Shown here: in pieces, positions 1 through 9,005 of the stretch | Layout of the letters: each line of letters begins with the position of its first letter | Position numbering within the stretch: the first letter of the stretch is position 1 | Source: Suillus spraguei | Lineage: Eukaryota > Basidiomycota > Agaricomycetes > Boletales > Suillaceae | Reading direction: 5' to 3' | Assembly (NCBI GenBank): GCA_016800925.1 | Contig: JABCPU010000514.1 | Coordinates: 1-44,282 of the forward strand | Length of the DNA stretch: 44,282 nucleotides | Position numbers and translations under genes: made by a program | Notes under the pieces: model-generated | What the model saw: only the letters and a program-made list of their open reading frames with translations | Told to the model about the DNA's origin: nothing | The model's database searches: none

Positions 1-410
1 CCAACAGCAGCCCGTCACTGCATCCCACAGCCAGATAGTAGAGCGGTGTGAATCAGACACTATGCAAGTCCCATGAGAATGATCGAACCTAATCAGTGTC
101 CCCTCCGAAGGACTCGCCCAGTGGTAACCCCGTTGCTGCATCCCACAGCCGGACAGTTGAATCATGTGAACCAGACACGATGCGAGTCTCATCAGGGAGA
201 AAGTGACTAAGTGAACTGAACCAATGCCAGTATGCCCTTGGAAGGGCTCCCAATGGCAGCCCCGTCGCTACGTCCCACAGCCGGACAGTGGAACCCTCTG
301 AACCAGATACAATGCGAGTCCTGTCGGGGGAGAACGAGACCATCAATATCCAACCAGTGTGCCCTCACCAATGGTAGCCCCGTCACTACATCCCACAGCC
401 GGACGGTGGG
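1..410 (-). pseudogene. WD40-repeat protein fragment, frameshifted
   Basis: Read on the minus strand, this stretch encodes at least four WD40 blades, recognisable by repeats of the form VSGS..STVRLWDVATGLPLG (near 270-300, 150-180, 380-410 and 5-40). WD40 blades form beta-propellers used as protein-interaction platforms; in mushroom fungi such blades often follow NACHT or similar NTPase domains, but no such domain is visible here. The blades lie in different frames: the one at 360-410 is offset from those at 89-346, and a stop separates the blade at 1-60 from the next. The gene runs off the left edge of the window. A second decayed WD40 gene lies at 31675-33530 on the other strand. I read this as a decayed paralog; which gene it came from cannot be told. 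Confidence 0.75.
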
Positions 411-826
411 ATCCGACAACCTCCTAACACCACCATGACCGCACTTCATAATGATATAATTCACACCCTCTATGCCCAACTTTTTCGCCAAACCAGGTGC
501 ACCATCGACACCTGCACCTACTAGCAATACACCAACCACAGCTCCTTTGGTCCCCATGCGTGCGCCGCAGCTGTTCACTGCACCTGCTTTCGCATCGACC
601 AATCCCTTCTCTGTGCCAGAATCAATCACAAAGACCAGTAAACTGGCACCATCTCCCTTCGCAAAACCCAGTGTACTACCTTCCTCTGTACCAACATCTA
701 CATCGGCAAGCCAACAAAGGGCCGTCGTCTCATGTTAGCAAGTTTCTGGAAGAAATGAGGTATAGTACTGGAACATGCGTGTTTTGGGTATATGGGATGT
801 GTAAGTCGGCATCATGAACACAATTA
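411..826. other. No recognisable gene; Ser/Pro/Thr-rich open frame only
   Basis: Between the WD40 fragment and the Tc1 left end there is one plus-strand open frame (472-738) whose translation is rich in Ser, Pro, Thr and Ala, and a Gly/Ala/Val-rich reading on the opposite strand (to 629). Neither resembles a family I know. The TA at 825-826 is the left copy of the Tc1 target site. Confidence 0.4.
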
Positions 827-886
827 CAGCTGTGTGCAATTCTAATGAGATTGGTAAAATTCGTAACGCGTGTGACAAAAAAGGAA
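827..886 (+). repeat. Left terminal inverted repeat of the Tc1 element
   Basis: This stretch matches the reverse complement of 12287-12349 joined to 26682-26691 over about 60 bases with few mismatches (shared core AATTCTAATGAGATTGGTAA, then GCGTGTGAC.AAAAAGGAA). It is flanked by TA. The split right copy is what shows that the KDZ element entered the Tc1 end after the Tc1 element was already here. Confidence 0.85.
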
Positions 887-1043
887 ATCAACAGAACAAC
901 ACGTCCTGGACATCAGGGGAGACTTCTTGTAGCTTGTACAAAGTTTTCAGACACTATCAGCCCTTCATATTGCTTCTACTATGTGTCATACACATATATT
1001 TCTATGGCAAAATGAAAGACAGCCAATTCGAAAAAGCCAACAA

Positions 1044-1316
1044 CATCAGGAAATTCACACATTCCTTGACATGCCCTTATGCGGACTTATTTACACTTAA
1101 CTGCCTTGGTGAAATTGAATCTACTTGTCCAAAATTTCAATGTGAATGAATTCAGAAAATAAAAGTTGAGATATATTAATATACATGTTTTATTGTATTT
1201 CACACTCAAAAAATATAAGATATGCCAGGTGAATGATGTGAGAGAGAGCAAACAAGTTTTGAGATAAGTGAGTTAAGCTGATTAAGCATGTTAAGGAATG
1301 TGTGAATTTCCTGATG
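1044..1316. repeat. MITE-like inverted repeat inside the Tc1 element
   Basis: CATCAGGAAATTCACACATT at 1044 recurs as its exact inverse ending near 1316; the perfect arms are about 24 bp and weaker similarity continues inward for about 10 more bases. The 273-bp unit has an AT-rich centre with AATAAA-like and ATATTAATAT motifs. It may be a miniature inverted-repeat transposon that entered the 3' part of the Tc1 element, or a large hairpin belonging to it. No clear target-site duplication is visible. Confidence 0.5.
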
Positions 1317-1720
1317 AATCAAAATCCCAGCCAGACCTGAGCTCAAAGCTGTACCTGTGGATGTCCAGGAGTGACGCGCCACTGGAGTTCCCAGACTCAC
1401 CCATGCCATATGTGAATGATGCTGAGAGAATAGGGCACCTCTCTGAGGCTGACTGGTCAACCAAAAATCTAGTAGAAGAAGATGACGAGGTAGAAGTTGA
1501 TCAGTTGGAGTCCGAGCAGGAAGATCAACCAGAATGGTGTGATATTGGTCAGTTTACAAAACTTGGTTGGCAGTTTTTCCTCGGTGCGCACAAGAAATTT
1601 TGTACAGCAATAAAGTCAGGTACTTGGACGTGATGATTCATTGTCAACCTTTGCAGAAGATTCTCTTGAACACTTGAGCACTTTTATTTGTACAATAGCA
1701 CAACAGTTGAACATGCTGAA
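1317..1720. other. Tc1 3' region, no supported gene
   Basis: Downstream of the transposase stop (1721-1723, minus strand). A plus-strand open frame (1298-1633) encodes an acidic peptide of 111 residues with a Glu/Asp-rich middle. It overlaps the inverted repeat at its start, runs antisense to the element and matches no family I know, so I do not call it a gene. Confidence 0.4.
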
Positions 1721-1863
1721 TCATGTAGCAATATAACCTGCATTTTTGAACCACGCATATGCATTCTCTGGTGTGATACAACCTGTGGCTTCGTACAGGG
1801 CCTCAACTGGGTCTTCATATTGGCGTAATTTGTCACCATGACGGCAGATGTAAGCTTTCACTG

Positions 1864-2344
1864 TGTCACAACCCACAAAACGAATTAACGCTAGGGCAGA
1901 GACTAGGACTCAAACTAAGGTTATCACAGAGGAAGAGAAGAGCAAGGACGTCTTGGATTGCTACAAGTGTAGATACAAGAGGTTTGAACTAAAGAACTAC
2001 TACAGCGAAACTAGCTAACTATATACACATATTGAAACTGAGATATAAACTGAGTTTGAAACTACTAGCCAATCATAAAATAGAAATGAGAATCGTACGA
2101 TGTGATGATTGTGACATTGTTATGACATCATATTCTAGAAGGTTCTAAGATCACGTGACACTATCTTATCTTATCTTATCTTATCCGATAGCATCATAAA
2201 AGATCTCTTCATCTTCATCAGGAAGTTCGGTTATAGAAGCGGTTATAGGGATTTCAATGGAGTTTGTGTTTGTCTTAGCGCTGGGTTTAGACGCTTTAGG
2301 GAAATTGAGGAAAGAGTAATGATTTGTATTTGGAATTCGTGACA
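1864..2344 (-). repeat. 3' LTR of the gypsy element (also encodes the Pol C-terminus)
   Basis: Begins TGTCAC and ends GTGACA in element orientation; 481 bp, no difference seen from the copy at 7937-8417. The pol frame runs through the polypurine tract and 164 bases into this LTR, stopping at 2181, so the last 54 or so residues of Pol are LTR-encoded. Confidence 0.95.
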
Positions 2345-2347
2345 TTA

Positions 2348-2357
2348 CCCCCTCTCT
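2348..2357 (-). other. Polypurine tract of the gypsy element
   Basis: On the minus strand AGAGAGGGGG followed by TAA and then the LTR start TGTCAC. This is the expected plus-strand DNA primer site directly upstream of the 3' LTR. It lies inside the pol reading frame. Confidence 0.8.
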
Positions 2358-5300
2358 AGGATGAGCGTCATCGCGAATGTATGAAGGTCTGATGTTATGT
2401 GTTCTCCATTTCTTGAAATCTTCTGAATTAAGTATAGAACCTTGAATTCTTTTGGTTTTAGCCGCCGTGGGATTCTTTTTATGAAACTCTGCTATAAGAA
2501 TCGGGGAATTCTTTACATTTTCTTCTGGTTCCCATGTCGATTCTTCTATCGGATATCCTTCCCATTTTACTCGGTATTGCAGCTTTCCTCGGAATAATCG
2601 GCTATCTAGTACTTCTTCTACAACAAATTCTTCCTGATTGTCAACTATGTCAGGAGGTGGTCGGGTGGATTGAGAATGAGGGATCATTTGAGATGCATAG
2701 TATGGGGTGAGTAATTGAACGTGAAAAACCGGATGGATCTGATAATTTGCCGGTAATTTCAATTTATAGTTCACCTCGCCAATCTTCTCTAGTATTTCAA
2801 AGGGCCCAAGACGACGATCTGACAGTTTTTGACTTGGACGACGTTGTTTAATGTTTTTCGCGTCTAGCCAGACTTTGTCTCCCTTTTTATACTGTGGTGC
2901 ATCTTTTACTCCTTTGTCATAGAACCGTTTCATTCGTTCATTGACTAGTTTCAAAGTATTTTCCGCATCATCTCTTGCTTCTTTCATTTGATCCACTCTT
3001 TCATCGGCAACAGGAATACGGGAGTTGGAATTAGGAGATATCGTGAATTCTGGATTATATCCATATAGAACTTTGAAAGGGCTATGACCGGTGACTGTGA
3101 CTGCGTTATTATGCGAGAATTCTGCAATCGGCAACCAAGATACCCAATCGTTTTGTCTATAAGAGGTAAACAGGCGTAAATATTGTTCAACTTCTTGATT
3201 TACGCGTTCTGTTTGTCCATCTGTATGGGGATGATAGGCAGTCGAAGCAGACCATTTTGTGCCTAATCTTTTTGACATTTGTCCCATAAATTTCGATACA
3301 AACTGTGTTCCTCTATCTGAAATCACTTTCTTTGGTGTTCCATGATGTTTCCATACATTTTTCAAAAATAGCTCGGCAATTTCCTTCGAGTCTACTTCTT
3401 TATTGGTGGGAATGAAGTGTGCTTGTTTCGTAAATCGATCAACGACAACAAAAATGCTATCACACCCTTCACTCTTTGGTAGGTCCACAATCAGGTCACA
3501 TGTAATTGTTTGCCAAGGTCCTTTTGGAACTTCATTTGGCTGTAAAGGTCCCGTCGGTTTACTAGGATAGACCTTTGTTTGTCTGCAACGATCGCAACCA
3601 TCTACATAGTCGTGAACACTTTTTGTCATCATTGGCCACCAATAGTTTCTGGAAATCAATTCTAAGGTTTTGGCACGTCCAGGATGTCCAGCCGGTGGTG
3701 AATCATGGAATAGCTCTAGAATCTCTCGGCGGATTTCTTTATCATTTGGAACATAGACCAATCCTCGGAATAACACCAATCCATCTTCAACATTCCATTC
3801 TTCGACTCCTCTACGCAATTGCACCGGTGCTGCTTTTAACGTTTCTAACGCTTTCATTACTTCAGGCTCTCGTTCTGTACTTTGTCTGATCTTTTTAAGA
3901 AGAGATTTTTCTCCTTCTATAAGAACTTGGCCTCTTTTAGCAGCATTGATTTTGAAAAATTCCGGTTTAAGCAAAATGCGATCAGAATTGTCGTTTTCTA
4001 CCCCCCCTCTGTGGTCTGATCTCCGAGACAGACGATCGGCCTTATCATTGACTACACCAGGCTTATGTTGGAGTGTAAATTCGTACTCTGCCAGGAACAG
4101 ACTCCATCTAGCTTGCCTTCGTGTCAATTTTTGACTCGTCATGAAATACTCGAGATTCTTATGATCGGTCCAGATTTCCACAGGATGAGGTGCTCCCTGC
4201 ACATAGTGCCTCCACTCTTCTAACGCTCGAATGATTGCTAATAATTCTTTGTCATGAATGTCGTAATTTCGTTCTGCATCATTCATTGACTTTGAATAAT
4301 AAGCGACAGGATGCCATAGTCCATCTTCCATTTGTTGAGAAAGTACTGCACCAGATGCATAATCAGAAGCATCGGTCTCTATTCTTTTCTTTTTCTCAAC
4401 ATCTGGCATTACTAGGAGCGGAGCTTCTGTGAATCATTTCTTTAATTCATCAAATGCATTCTGTTGTTTCTCTGTCCAATTCCATGGAACATCTTTTCTT
4501 AGCAAATCATTCATTGGTCTGGCTATATCTGAGAACCCCAATATGAATCTTCGATAGAAGTTGGCAAAACCCATGAATGCTTGTATGTCTTTTACGCATT
4601 TGGGAACAGGCCATTTTAATACTCCTTCTACTTTCACAGGGTCCATAGATACATTGCCTTTTTCCACGATCAACCCTAAGAATTCGACTTTAGACTGTTC
4701 GAAACTACATTTTTCTGGTTTCAAGAACAGGTCATTATCTTTCAATCGTTTGAGTACTTCTCGCACGACTTTTCGGTGTTGCTCCTTATTTCCATTTGTA
4801 AAGACCAAGATGTCATCGATGTAGACAACGATTGTCTTTCCATCAATAAGATCTCTAAATATTTCATTCATCATGGTCTGGAAAGTTGCTGGAGAATTCG
4901 TCAACCCAAAATACATTACGGTTGGTTCATGGTGACCAAAAGGTGTTTTGAAGGCTGCCTTCCACTCGTCTCCTTCTTTCATCCGAATATTATTGTATCC
5001 CCATCGTACGTCCATTTTGGAATACATTGTGGCACCAGTTAAAGCATCAATTAGATCTTGAGATCTCGTAAAGGTACGCGTTTTTAACCGTTTTCTCATT
5101 GAGCTTTCTATAGTCCATTACTGGTCGTAATTTGCCATCTTTTTTGGCCACAAAGAAGAAAGGTGCTGCAACAGGAGATTGTGAATCTCTAATACGTCCT
5201 AATGCAGTTTCGGCTTTTAACCAATCTTTCAGTGTGTCCATTTCTTTGGGTGATAAAGGATACGGTTTTGCATTCGGTGGAAGATCATTCTCATCTTTAA

Positions 5301-6122
5301 GATCTATCGCATGATCCCATTTCTTTCTTTCAGGAAATCTCTTTGATTCCTCTTCTGAGAATACACCCAGGTAATCATGAAGCCAGTCTGGAACCATTTC
5401 TTCTACAGACTTTTTCTTCTTAGTAGCTTCCTCTGCTACTTTTTGTTCTGTGGCGATAGAAGCTTTATATCTAATCCATTCATTCTTTGGACTATCTTCA
5501 TCTTCTATTTCCTCAACCATCGCCCTCTTCTTCGCCATGCCTTCGTCATCATCTTCCTCTTCCGTGGGAATCAGATCTGGCAAGTCACCCTGTTTTTGGG
5601 TTTTTCGTTTTTCTCTATTTTTTTGTCTTTTTTCTTTTTTAGTCTCACACTTAATTGGGCATCGTGTAAGAGCAAATCGTCCTGCGTTCCAATCAATCTC
5701 CGGGTTATGATACCTTAGCCAATCTATACCGATAATAACATCATCGCTTCCTAGATCTGTAACCATGAAGGCTGCTTTGTCTTCTTCATGATCTCCAATC
5801 TTTAATCCTATTTCAGCGAATCTTGTCATAGCTCCGGCGGCATTTAAGGAACCATCAATGTTCTTGACTGGTATGGGACGCAATAATTTACGACACCGGA
5901 CATCATTGTTCTTCACAAATCTTTCACTTATAAATAATGTTGATGCACCACAGTCCACAAGTGCTTTTACGTCTGCTTGTCTGTTCTTTCCTTTCAGTGT
6001 AATCGGAATATAAAAATGCTCTGATTTGGATCGTATATACACTTCCGTTACATCTGAAAAACTAGAAAGAATAGAGAATCGATTGTTCGGGTCTAGGTCT
6101 GCAGACTCTGACTTCAACCCTT

Positions 6123-6298
6123 CTAAAAACCCTTGCCTTCTTTGGAGGATAACCAGTCCTTGAACCATTTAGGCGCGGTTTCTTCTTCGGCAGACGATGC
6201 CTTCACTTGCGCTGGTTTCGGCGCTTCTTTACAGTTCCTAGCCATGTGGCCTTCTCCACCGCATCTGTAACATTTAAAAGCACCAGGCTTTCCTTGCG
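6123..6298 (-). CDS. Nucleocapsid zinc-knuckle frame between Gag and Pol
   Basis: A short frame at -1 to gag, open from about 6337 to the TAG at 6123. It encodes a CCHC zinc knuckle, CYRCGGEGHMARNC (6231-6272), the RNA-binding nucleocapsid motif, followed by a Lys/Ala/Glu-rich linker and a Trp-containing segment (APKWFKDWL). It has no start codon of its own that would make sense. It is reached from gag either by slippage at 6299-6305 or because one base was lost upstream. Confidence 0.8.
6126..6132 (-). promoter_or_regulatory. Putative -1 ribosomal frameshift site GGGTTTT (zinc knuckle to Pol)
   Basis: Read in the zinc-knuckle frame the codons are aaG GGT TTT followed at once by TAG (6125-6123). 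A -1 slip on this X XXY YYZ heptamer enters the pol frame (next codons TTA GAA), which is open down to 5047. The pol frame has a TAA just before 6168, so the usable overlap is only 48 bases and the heptamer falls inside it. A heptamer next to the zero-frame stop is a hallmark of programmed slippage. Function is inferred. Confidence 0.6.
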
Positions 6299-7159
6299 GT
6301 TTGGGGCAGTCTTTTGCCTTCCGGAGTCGACATCCATAGCGTCACTGTTACTGGGTCCAGCCCTTGATGAAGAAGGAACTCCACTGTTAGACTTAGGAGT
6401 CCACCAGGTGTTTCGCTTCTTCTCTGCGTCCAACTCTTCAAAGTTTTGCCCAATTTCTACTGCTCTTTCAATCAGTTTGTTGAGAGTATTCTTGTCTTTG
6501 AGCGCAACATGAGCGAGTTGTTCTTTGATCCGGGTTTGTAGACCAGATCGGAGTTTAAGGCGGAGGTCGTAGTCGGAGAAGTTTGTGAATACCGACTTTT
6601 GTTTGAAGGATGCAACGTATTCTGGAACAGAACTAGATCCTTGCCTAAGGGTCTCTAATTCTCTGATGGCCTTCGCTTCTTTGTTCTCATCTTTAAACAT
6701 GCGTGAGAACTCCTCTAAGAATTCATTGAAGTCCAATTCTCCTGCAGCTTGTTTCTTAACGTAAGGTTCTGCCCATTTTCCGGCATTTCCCTTAAGATAA
6801 GACAACATTAAGCTGAGATGTTGTTGTTGCGTTGCGTTGGGGTATTGTGTGAGGTAAAGGGATACTTGTGCCAGGAATGTTTTGACATCGATGGAGTCTT
6901 TTCCTCCAGTGAACTCTGTTGGCTTCGCAATTTTGGGAGTTCCTCCTGTTGATGTTGGTTTTGCTTCCAGTTCATCAATTCTTTCCCTATATTGATGAAG
7001 TTCTTCATGGAGTTTTTCATTCTGGTCTTGTAAGACATCGTTCATATTCCTGAGCCTTTGAACTTGCTCTTGGACTGGAGCAATTGCAACATTGATAGCA
7101 TTTGCAATGTACTCAGCCAAAGCTTGTTCGTTGTGGATGGTAGTGGCGGGAGCAGACAT
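6203..7159 (-). CDS. Gag capsid polyprotein
   Basis: 318-residue frame starting at the ATG at 7159. Residues about 25-75 form a coiled coil (repeated Gln/Leu/Glu heptads, VQRLRNMNDVLQDQNEKL). Residues 80-240 look like the retrotransposon capsid fold (PKIAKPTEFTGG, WAEPYVKKQ, FSRMFKDENKEAKAIREL), which self-assembles into virus-like particles around the RNA. The last 35 residues read in this frame (after 6299) make no sense as Gag, because the zinc knuckle lies in the -1 frame. Upstream is a leader of about 780 bases without a long frame. Confidence 0.85.
   Translation of the reverse strand: MSAPATTIHNEQALAEYIANAINVAIAPVQEQVQRLRNMNDVLQDQNEKLHEELHQYRERIDELEAKPTSTGGTPKIAKPTEFTGGKDSIDVKTFLAQVSLYLTQYPNATQQQHLSLMLSYLKGNAGKWAEPYVKKQAAGELDFNEFLEEFSRMFKDENKEAKAIRELETLRQGSSSVPEYVASFKQKSVFTNFSDYDLRLKLRSGLQTRIKEQLAHVALKDKNTLNKLIERAVEIGQNFEELDAEKKRNTWWTPKSNSGVPSSSRAGPSNSDAMDVDSGRQKTAPNRKESLVLLNVTDAVEKATWLGTVKKRRNQRK
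6299..6305 (-). promoter_or_regulatory. Putative -1 ribosomal frameshift site CCCAAAC (Gag to zinc knuckle)
   Basis: In the gag frame the codons are gcC CCA AAC, a canonical X XXY YYZ heptamer. After a -1 slip the next codons (CCG CAA GGA) lead straight into the CCHC frame. The site lies in the 130-base overlap between the gag stop (6203-6205) and the last upstream stop of the -1 frame. The alternative is a single-base deletion; the frame just upstream of the site in the -1 register also looks codon-like, so I hold this less firmly than the site at 6126. Confidence 0.45.
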
Positions 7160-7923
7160 AGTACCAGTTGTTTTCTGGAACCCAATTTACTGATGTCTGT
7201 GGTTGACTAGTCGTAACGGTCAACCCGAAAAGGAAAGATGGTGAAGAGGAGATGGGAAAAGAAGTATGTAAATGGAAAACTGAGCGGTCCCCGATATCTG
7301 ATCGGATCTACCACGTACTCAGGTCCTAAAGGGTTCTTTAGTCAACCCAACTAGGCGCTTCCCTATTTACTAACTAAGAAAACTATAGTAAAAGGTTTTT
7401 GTGATCTTCCAAGTGGGAAAAACTCGAGGGACACGGTGCTCTTCCAGCCGAAGCTTACAAGCGACCAGTCTATCTTGGACAACGAGGCAATTCCACTAAA
7501 TACTTCGAAGAAAACTAGACCTTCTATCGTATGAAGAGAAAACTATCGTAAAAAAGAAACTATCGTAGAGCTCAGCAGGCAGGGTCTTGGGCCAGCACTG
7601 AGGTCACGGATCGAACACCTAATGTTGCTCGTCCACCGTCTACTAGCAGCAGCAATGTAAGGCTGGGCCTGGTAGAGGTCTACTAACTACAAAAGACTAT
7701 TGGTAGAAAATGCACTCAAATGAGCAAAGGGGAGAAGAAAGATCGCGACTTTTTTAGGGTCGGGCAAGACAAAACATTTTGTACTAGCCTGCAAGTGCAA
7801 GTGCCTTTACAGACGTGTACAGAAGATGATAAGAGACTTTTGAGAATCGTCTACAACGGTACTATCGTTGAAGAGGAATCCAAAAGAAAGGTATGCAGTG
7901 GTATGCGAGTCGGAGTCCCCTAA
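7160..7923 (-). other. Gypsy 5' leader, no gene seen
   Basis: The stretch between the primer site and the gag start. It holds only one short frame on the opposite strand (7720-7923). In retrotransposons this region usually carries packaging signals; nothing specific is recognisable. Confidence 0.6.
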
Positions 7924-7934
7924 AGTTCAAACCT
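7924..7934 (-). other. Self-priming primer-binding site
   Basis: Two bases from the 5' LTR, the minus strand reads AGGTTTGAACT. This is the exact reverse complement of AGTTCAAACCT at 8053-8063 within the same LTR, which lies 35 bases downstream of a TATATAG box and is therefore the likely 5' end of the transcript. In Tf1 of fission yeast the first 11 nt of the mRNA fold back to prime reverse transcription in the same way. The site does not begin with TGG, as a tRNA-primed site would. Confidence 0.75.
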
Positions 7935-8052
7935 AATGTCACAACCCACAAAACGAATTAACGCTAGGGCAGAGACTAGGACTCAAACTAAGGTTATCAC
8001 AGAGGAAGAGAAGAGCAAGGACGTCTTGGATTGCTACAAGTGTAGATACAAG

Positions 8053-8098
8053 AGGTTTGAACTAAAGAACTACTACAGCGAAACTAGCTAACTATATA
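8053..8098 (-). promoter_or_regulatory. LTR core promoter: TATA box and inferred transcription start
   Basis: TATATAG at 8098-8092 on the minus strand, then AGTTCAAACCT beginning at 8063, 35 bases downstream from the first T. The start is inferred from complementarity of this 11-mer to the primer site, as for Tf1, and the spacing to the TATA box supports it independently. Confidence 0.65.
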
Positions 8099-8234
8099 CA
8101 CATATTGAAACTGAGATATAAACTGAGTTTGAAACTACTAGCCAATCATAAAATAGAAATGAGAATCGTACGATGTGATGATTGTGACATTGTTATGACA
8201 TCATATTCTAGAAGGTTCTAAGATCACGTGACAC

Positions 8235-8264
8235 TATCTTATCTTATCTTATCTTATCCGATAG
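8235..8264 (-). promoter_or_regulatory. GATAA tandem repeat in U3, next to CACGTG
   Basis: On the minus strand GATAA is repeated four times followed by GATAG. GATA-type zinc-finger regulators of nitrogen metabolism in fungi bind HGATAR. The solo LTR at 13160 has one repeat fewer, so the array varies in length. The palindrome CACGTG (a bHLH site) follows at 8225-8230. About 130 bp upstream of the TATA box. Confidence 0.5.
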
Positions 8265-9005
8265 CATCATAAAAGATCTCTTCATCTTCATCAGGAAGTT
8301 CGGTTATAGAAGCGGTTATAGGGATTTCAATGGAGTTTGTGTTTGTCTTAGCGCTGGGTTTAGACGCTTTAGGGAAATTGAGGAAAGAGTAATGATTTGT
8401 ATTTGGAATTCGTGACACACTGTTGACCTTGAATAAGTAGACGAATCAGGCAGGACAACGAGAACTTACAAGCACTAAATGACTCCTCAATTGGAGTGAG
8501 ATCTGGGGAGTAAGGAGGTAGATAAAGTACAACACAACCTATTCAACTTCATCAAATCTCTGGAGGATCCAAACACTACTGTACAAACCTGCACTCTCAA
8601 TGAAGTCCACAAGGTCCTGATTATGGTGGATTCAGCAATTGTCAAGGACAAGGACAGACTGTTCTTGAGGATACGGGTTCATATGTGGGAGCTAGTAGAA
8701 CAAGTCCTGAAAAGCTGAGCAGATATTACAGTAAGAGAGAATTACTACATCTTCCAAAACAAAATCATAGAACTCTTGTGCATCAAATGAGCCTTCGATA
8801 ACACATGTTGCAAGATAGCCGTCTATGGTCACGGCAGCACATAGCAAGTAGCAGTCTCCTTGAACAAAAATGTCACAAAGCTGTGCACGTTGTCCATGGT
8901 GTGATCGTCCATAATGGCGTGCATGAGTGCACTCGTTCTTACTAGTTTCATTGAGGACAATGAACTCTGAGCCATCGCCAACAAAGTCATTCCGAAGACT
9001 GTCTT

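Larger units (their letters stand above)
2181..6168 (-). pseudogene. Pol polyprotein: protease, RT, RNase H, integrase, chromodomain; two lesions
   Basis: Three consecutive open frames: 5047-6168, 4434-5099 and 2181-4409. Domains: aspartic protease with ALVDCGAST (Cys replaces the usual Thr/Ser of DTG/DSG); reverse transcriptase with RPVMDYRKLN, the catalytic YIDD at 4811-4822 and FMGFANFYRRF; RNase H starting TDASDYASG near 4370; integrase with the HHCC zinc finger (GHPGRAK to CDRCRQTK, 3580-3720) and DDE residues in TCDLIVDL, SDRGTQFVS and HTDGQTERVNQE; chromodomain near 2490-2640 (YRVKWEGYPIEESTWEPEEN). Two breaks: an indel near 5075-5085, just after the RT motif VKNAY, which shifts frame by +1 (net two bases lost or one gained); and an in-frame TGA at 4434-4436 before FTEAPLL, where Arg (CGA) is plausible. 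The frame probably joins Gag by -1 slippage, see the sites at 6299 and 6126. Confidence 0.93.
1864..8417 (-). mobile_element. Full-length Ty3/gypsy chromovirus retrotransposon
   Basis: A 6554-bp element on the minus strand, bounded by two 481-bp LTRs that look identical by eye and by the 5-bp target-site duplication CACTG (1859-1863 and 8418-8422). In element order: 5' LTR (7937-8417), self-priming primer site (7924-7934), long leader, gag (7159 down), zinc-knuckle frame, pol with protease, reverse transcriptase, RNase H, integrase and chromodomain, polypurine tract (2348-2357), 3' LTR (1864-2344). The chromodomain and domain order place it among chromoviruses, and the primer site resembles the Tf1/sushi type. 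It sits on the 3' splice site of the Tc1 transposase intron. Identical LTRs mean recent insertion, yet pol carries a frameshift and a stop codon. Confidence 0.95.
7937..8417 (-). repeat. 5' LTR with promoter
   Basis: Element orientation runs from 8417 to 7937, TGTCAC...GTGACA. U3 holds a run of GATAA repeats (8235-8264 on the plus strand as TATCT) and a CACGTG box (8225-8230). A TATATAG box lies at 8092-8098 and the inferred transcript start at 8063. The start of R pairs with the primer site at 7924-7934. Confidence 0.93.

Noticed and set aside
472..738. Ser/Pro/Thr-rich frame as a nucleoporin-like gene
   Set aside because: Only low-complexity composition supports it; no FG-repeat pattern, introns or neighbouring exons are visible.
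1298..1633. Acidic 111-residue plus-strand frame as a gene
   Set aside because: Its start lies in an inverted repeat arm, it is antisense in the Tc1 3' region, and it resembles no family.
4434..4436. TGA in pol as a selenocysteine or programmed readthrough codon
   Set aside because: The same CGA-type TGA change recurs in other dead elements here, and fungi generally lack selenoproteins; mutation is simpler.
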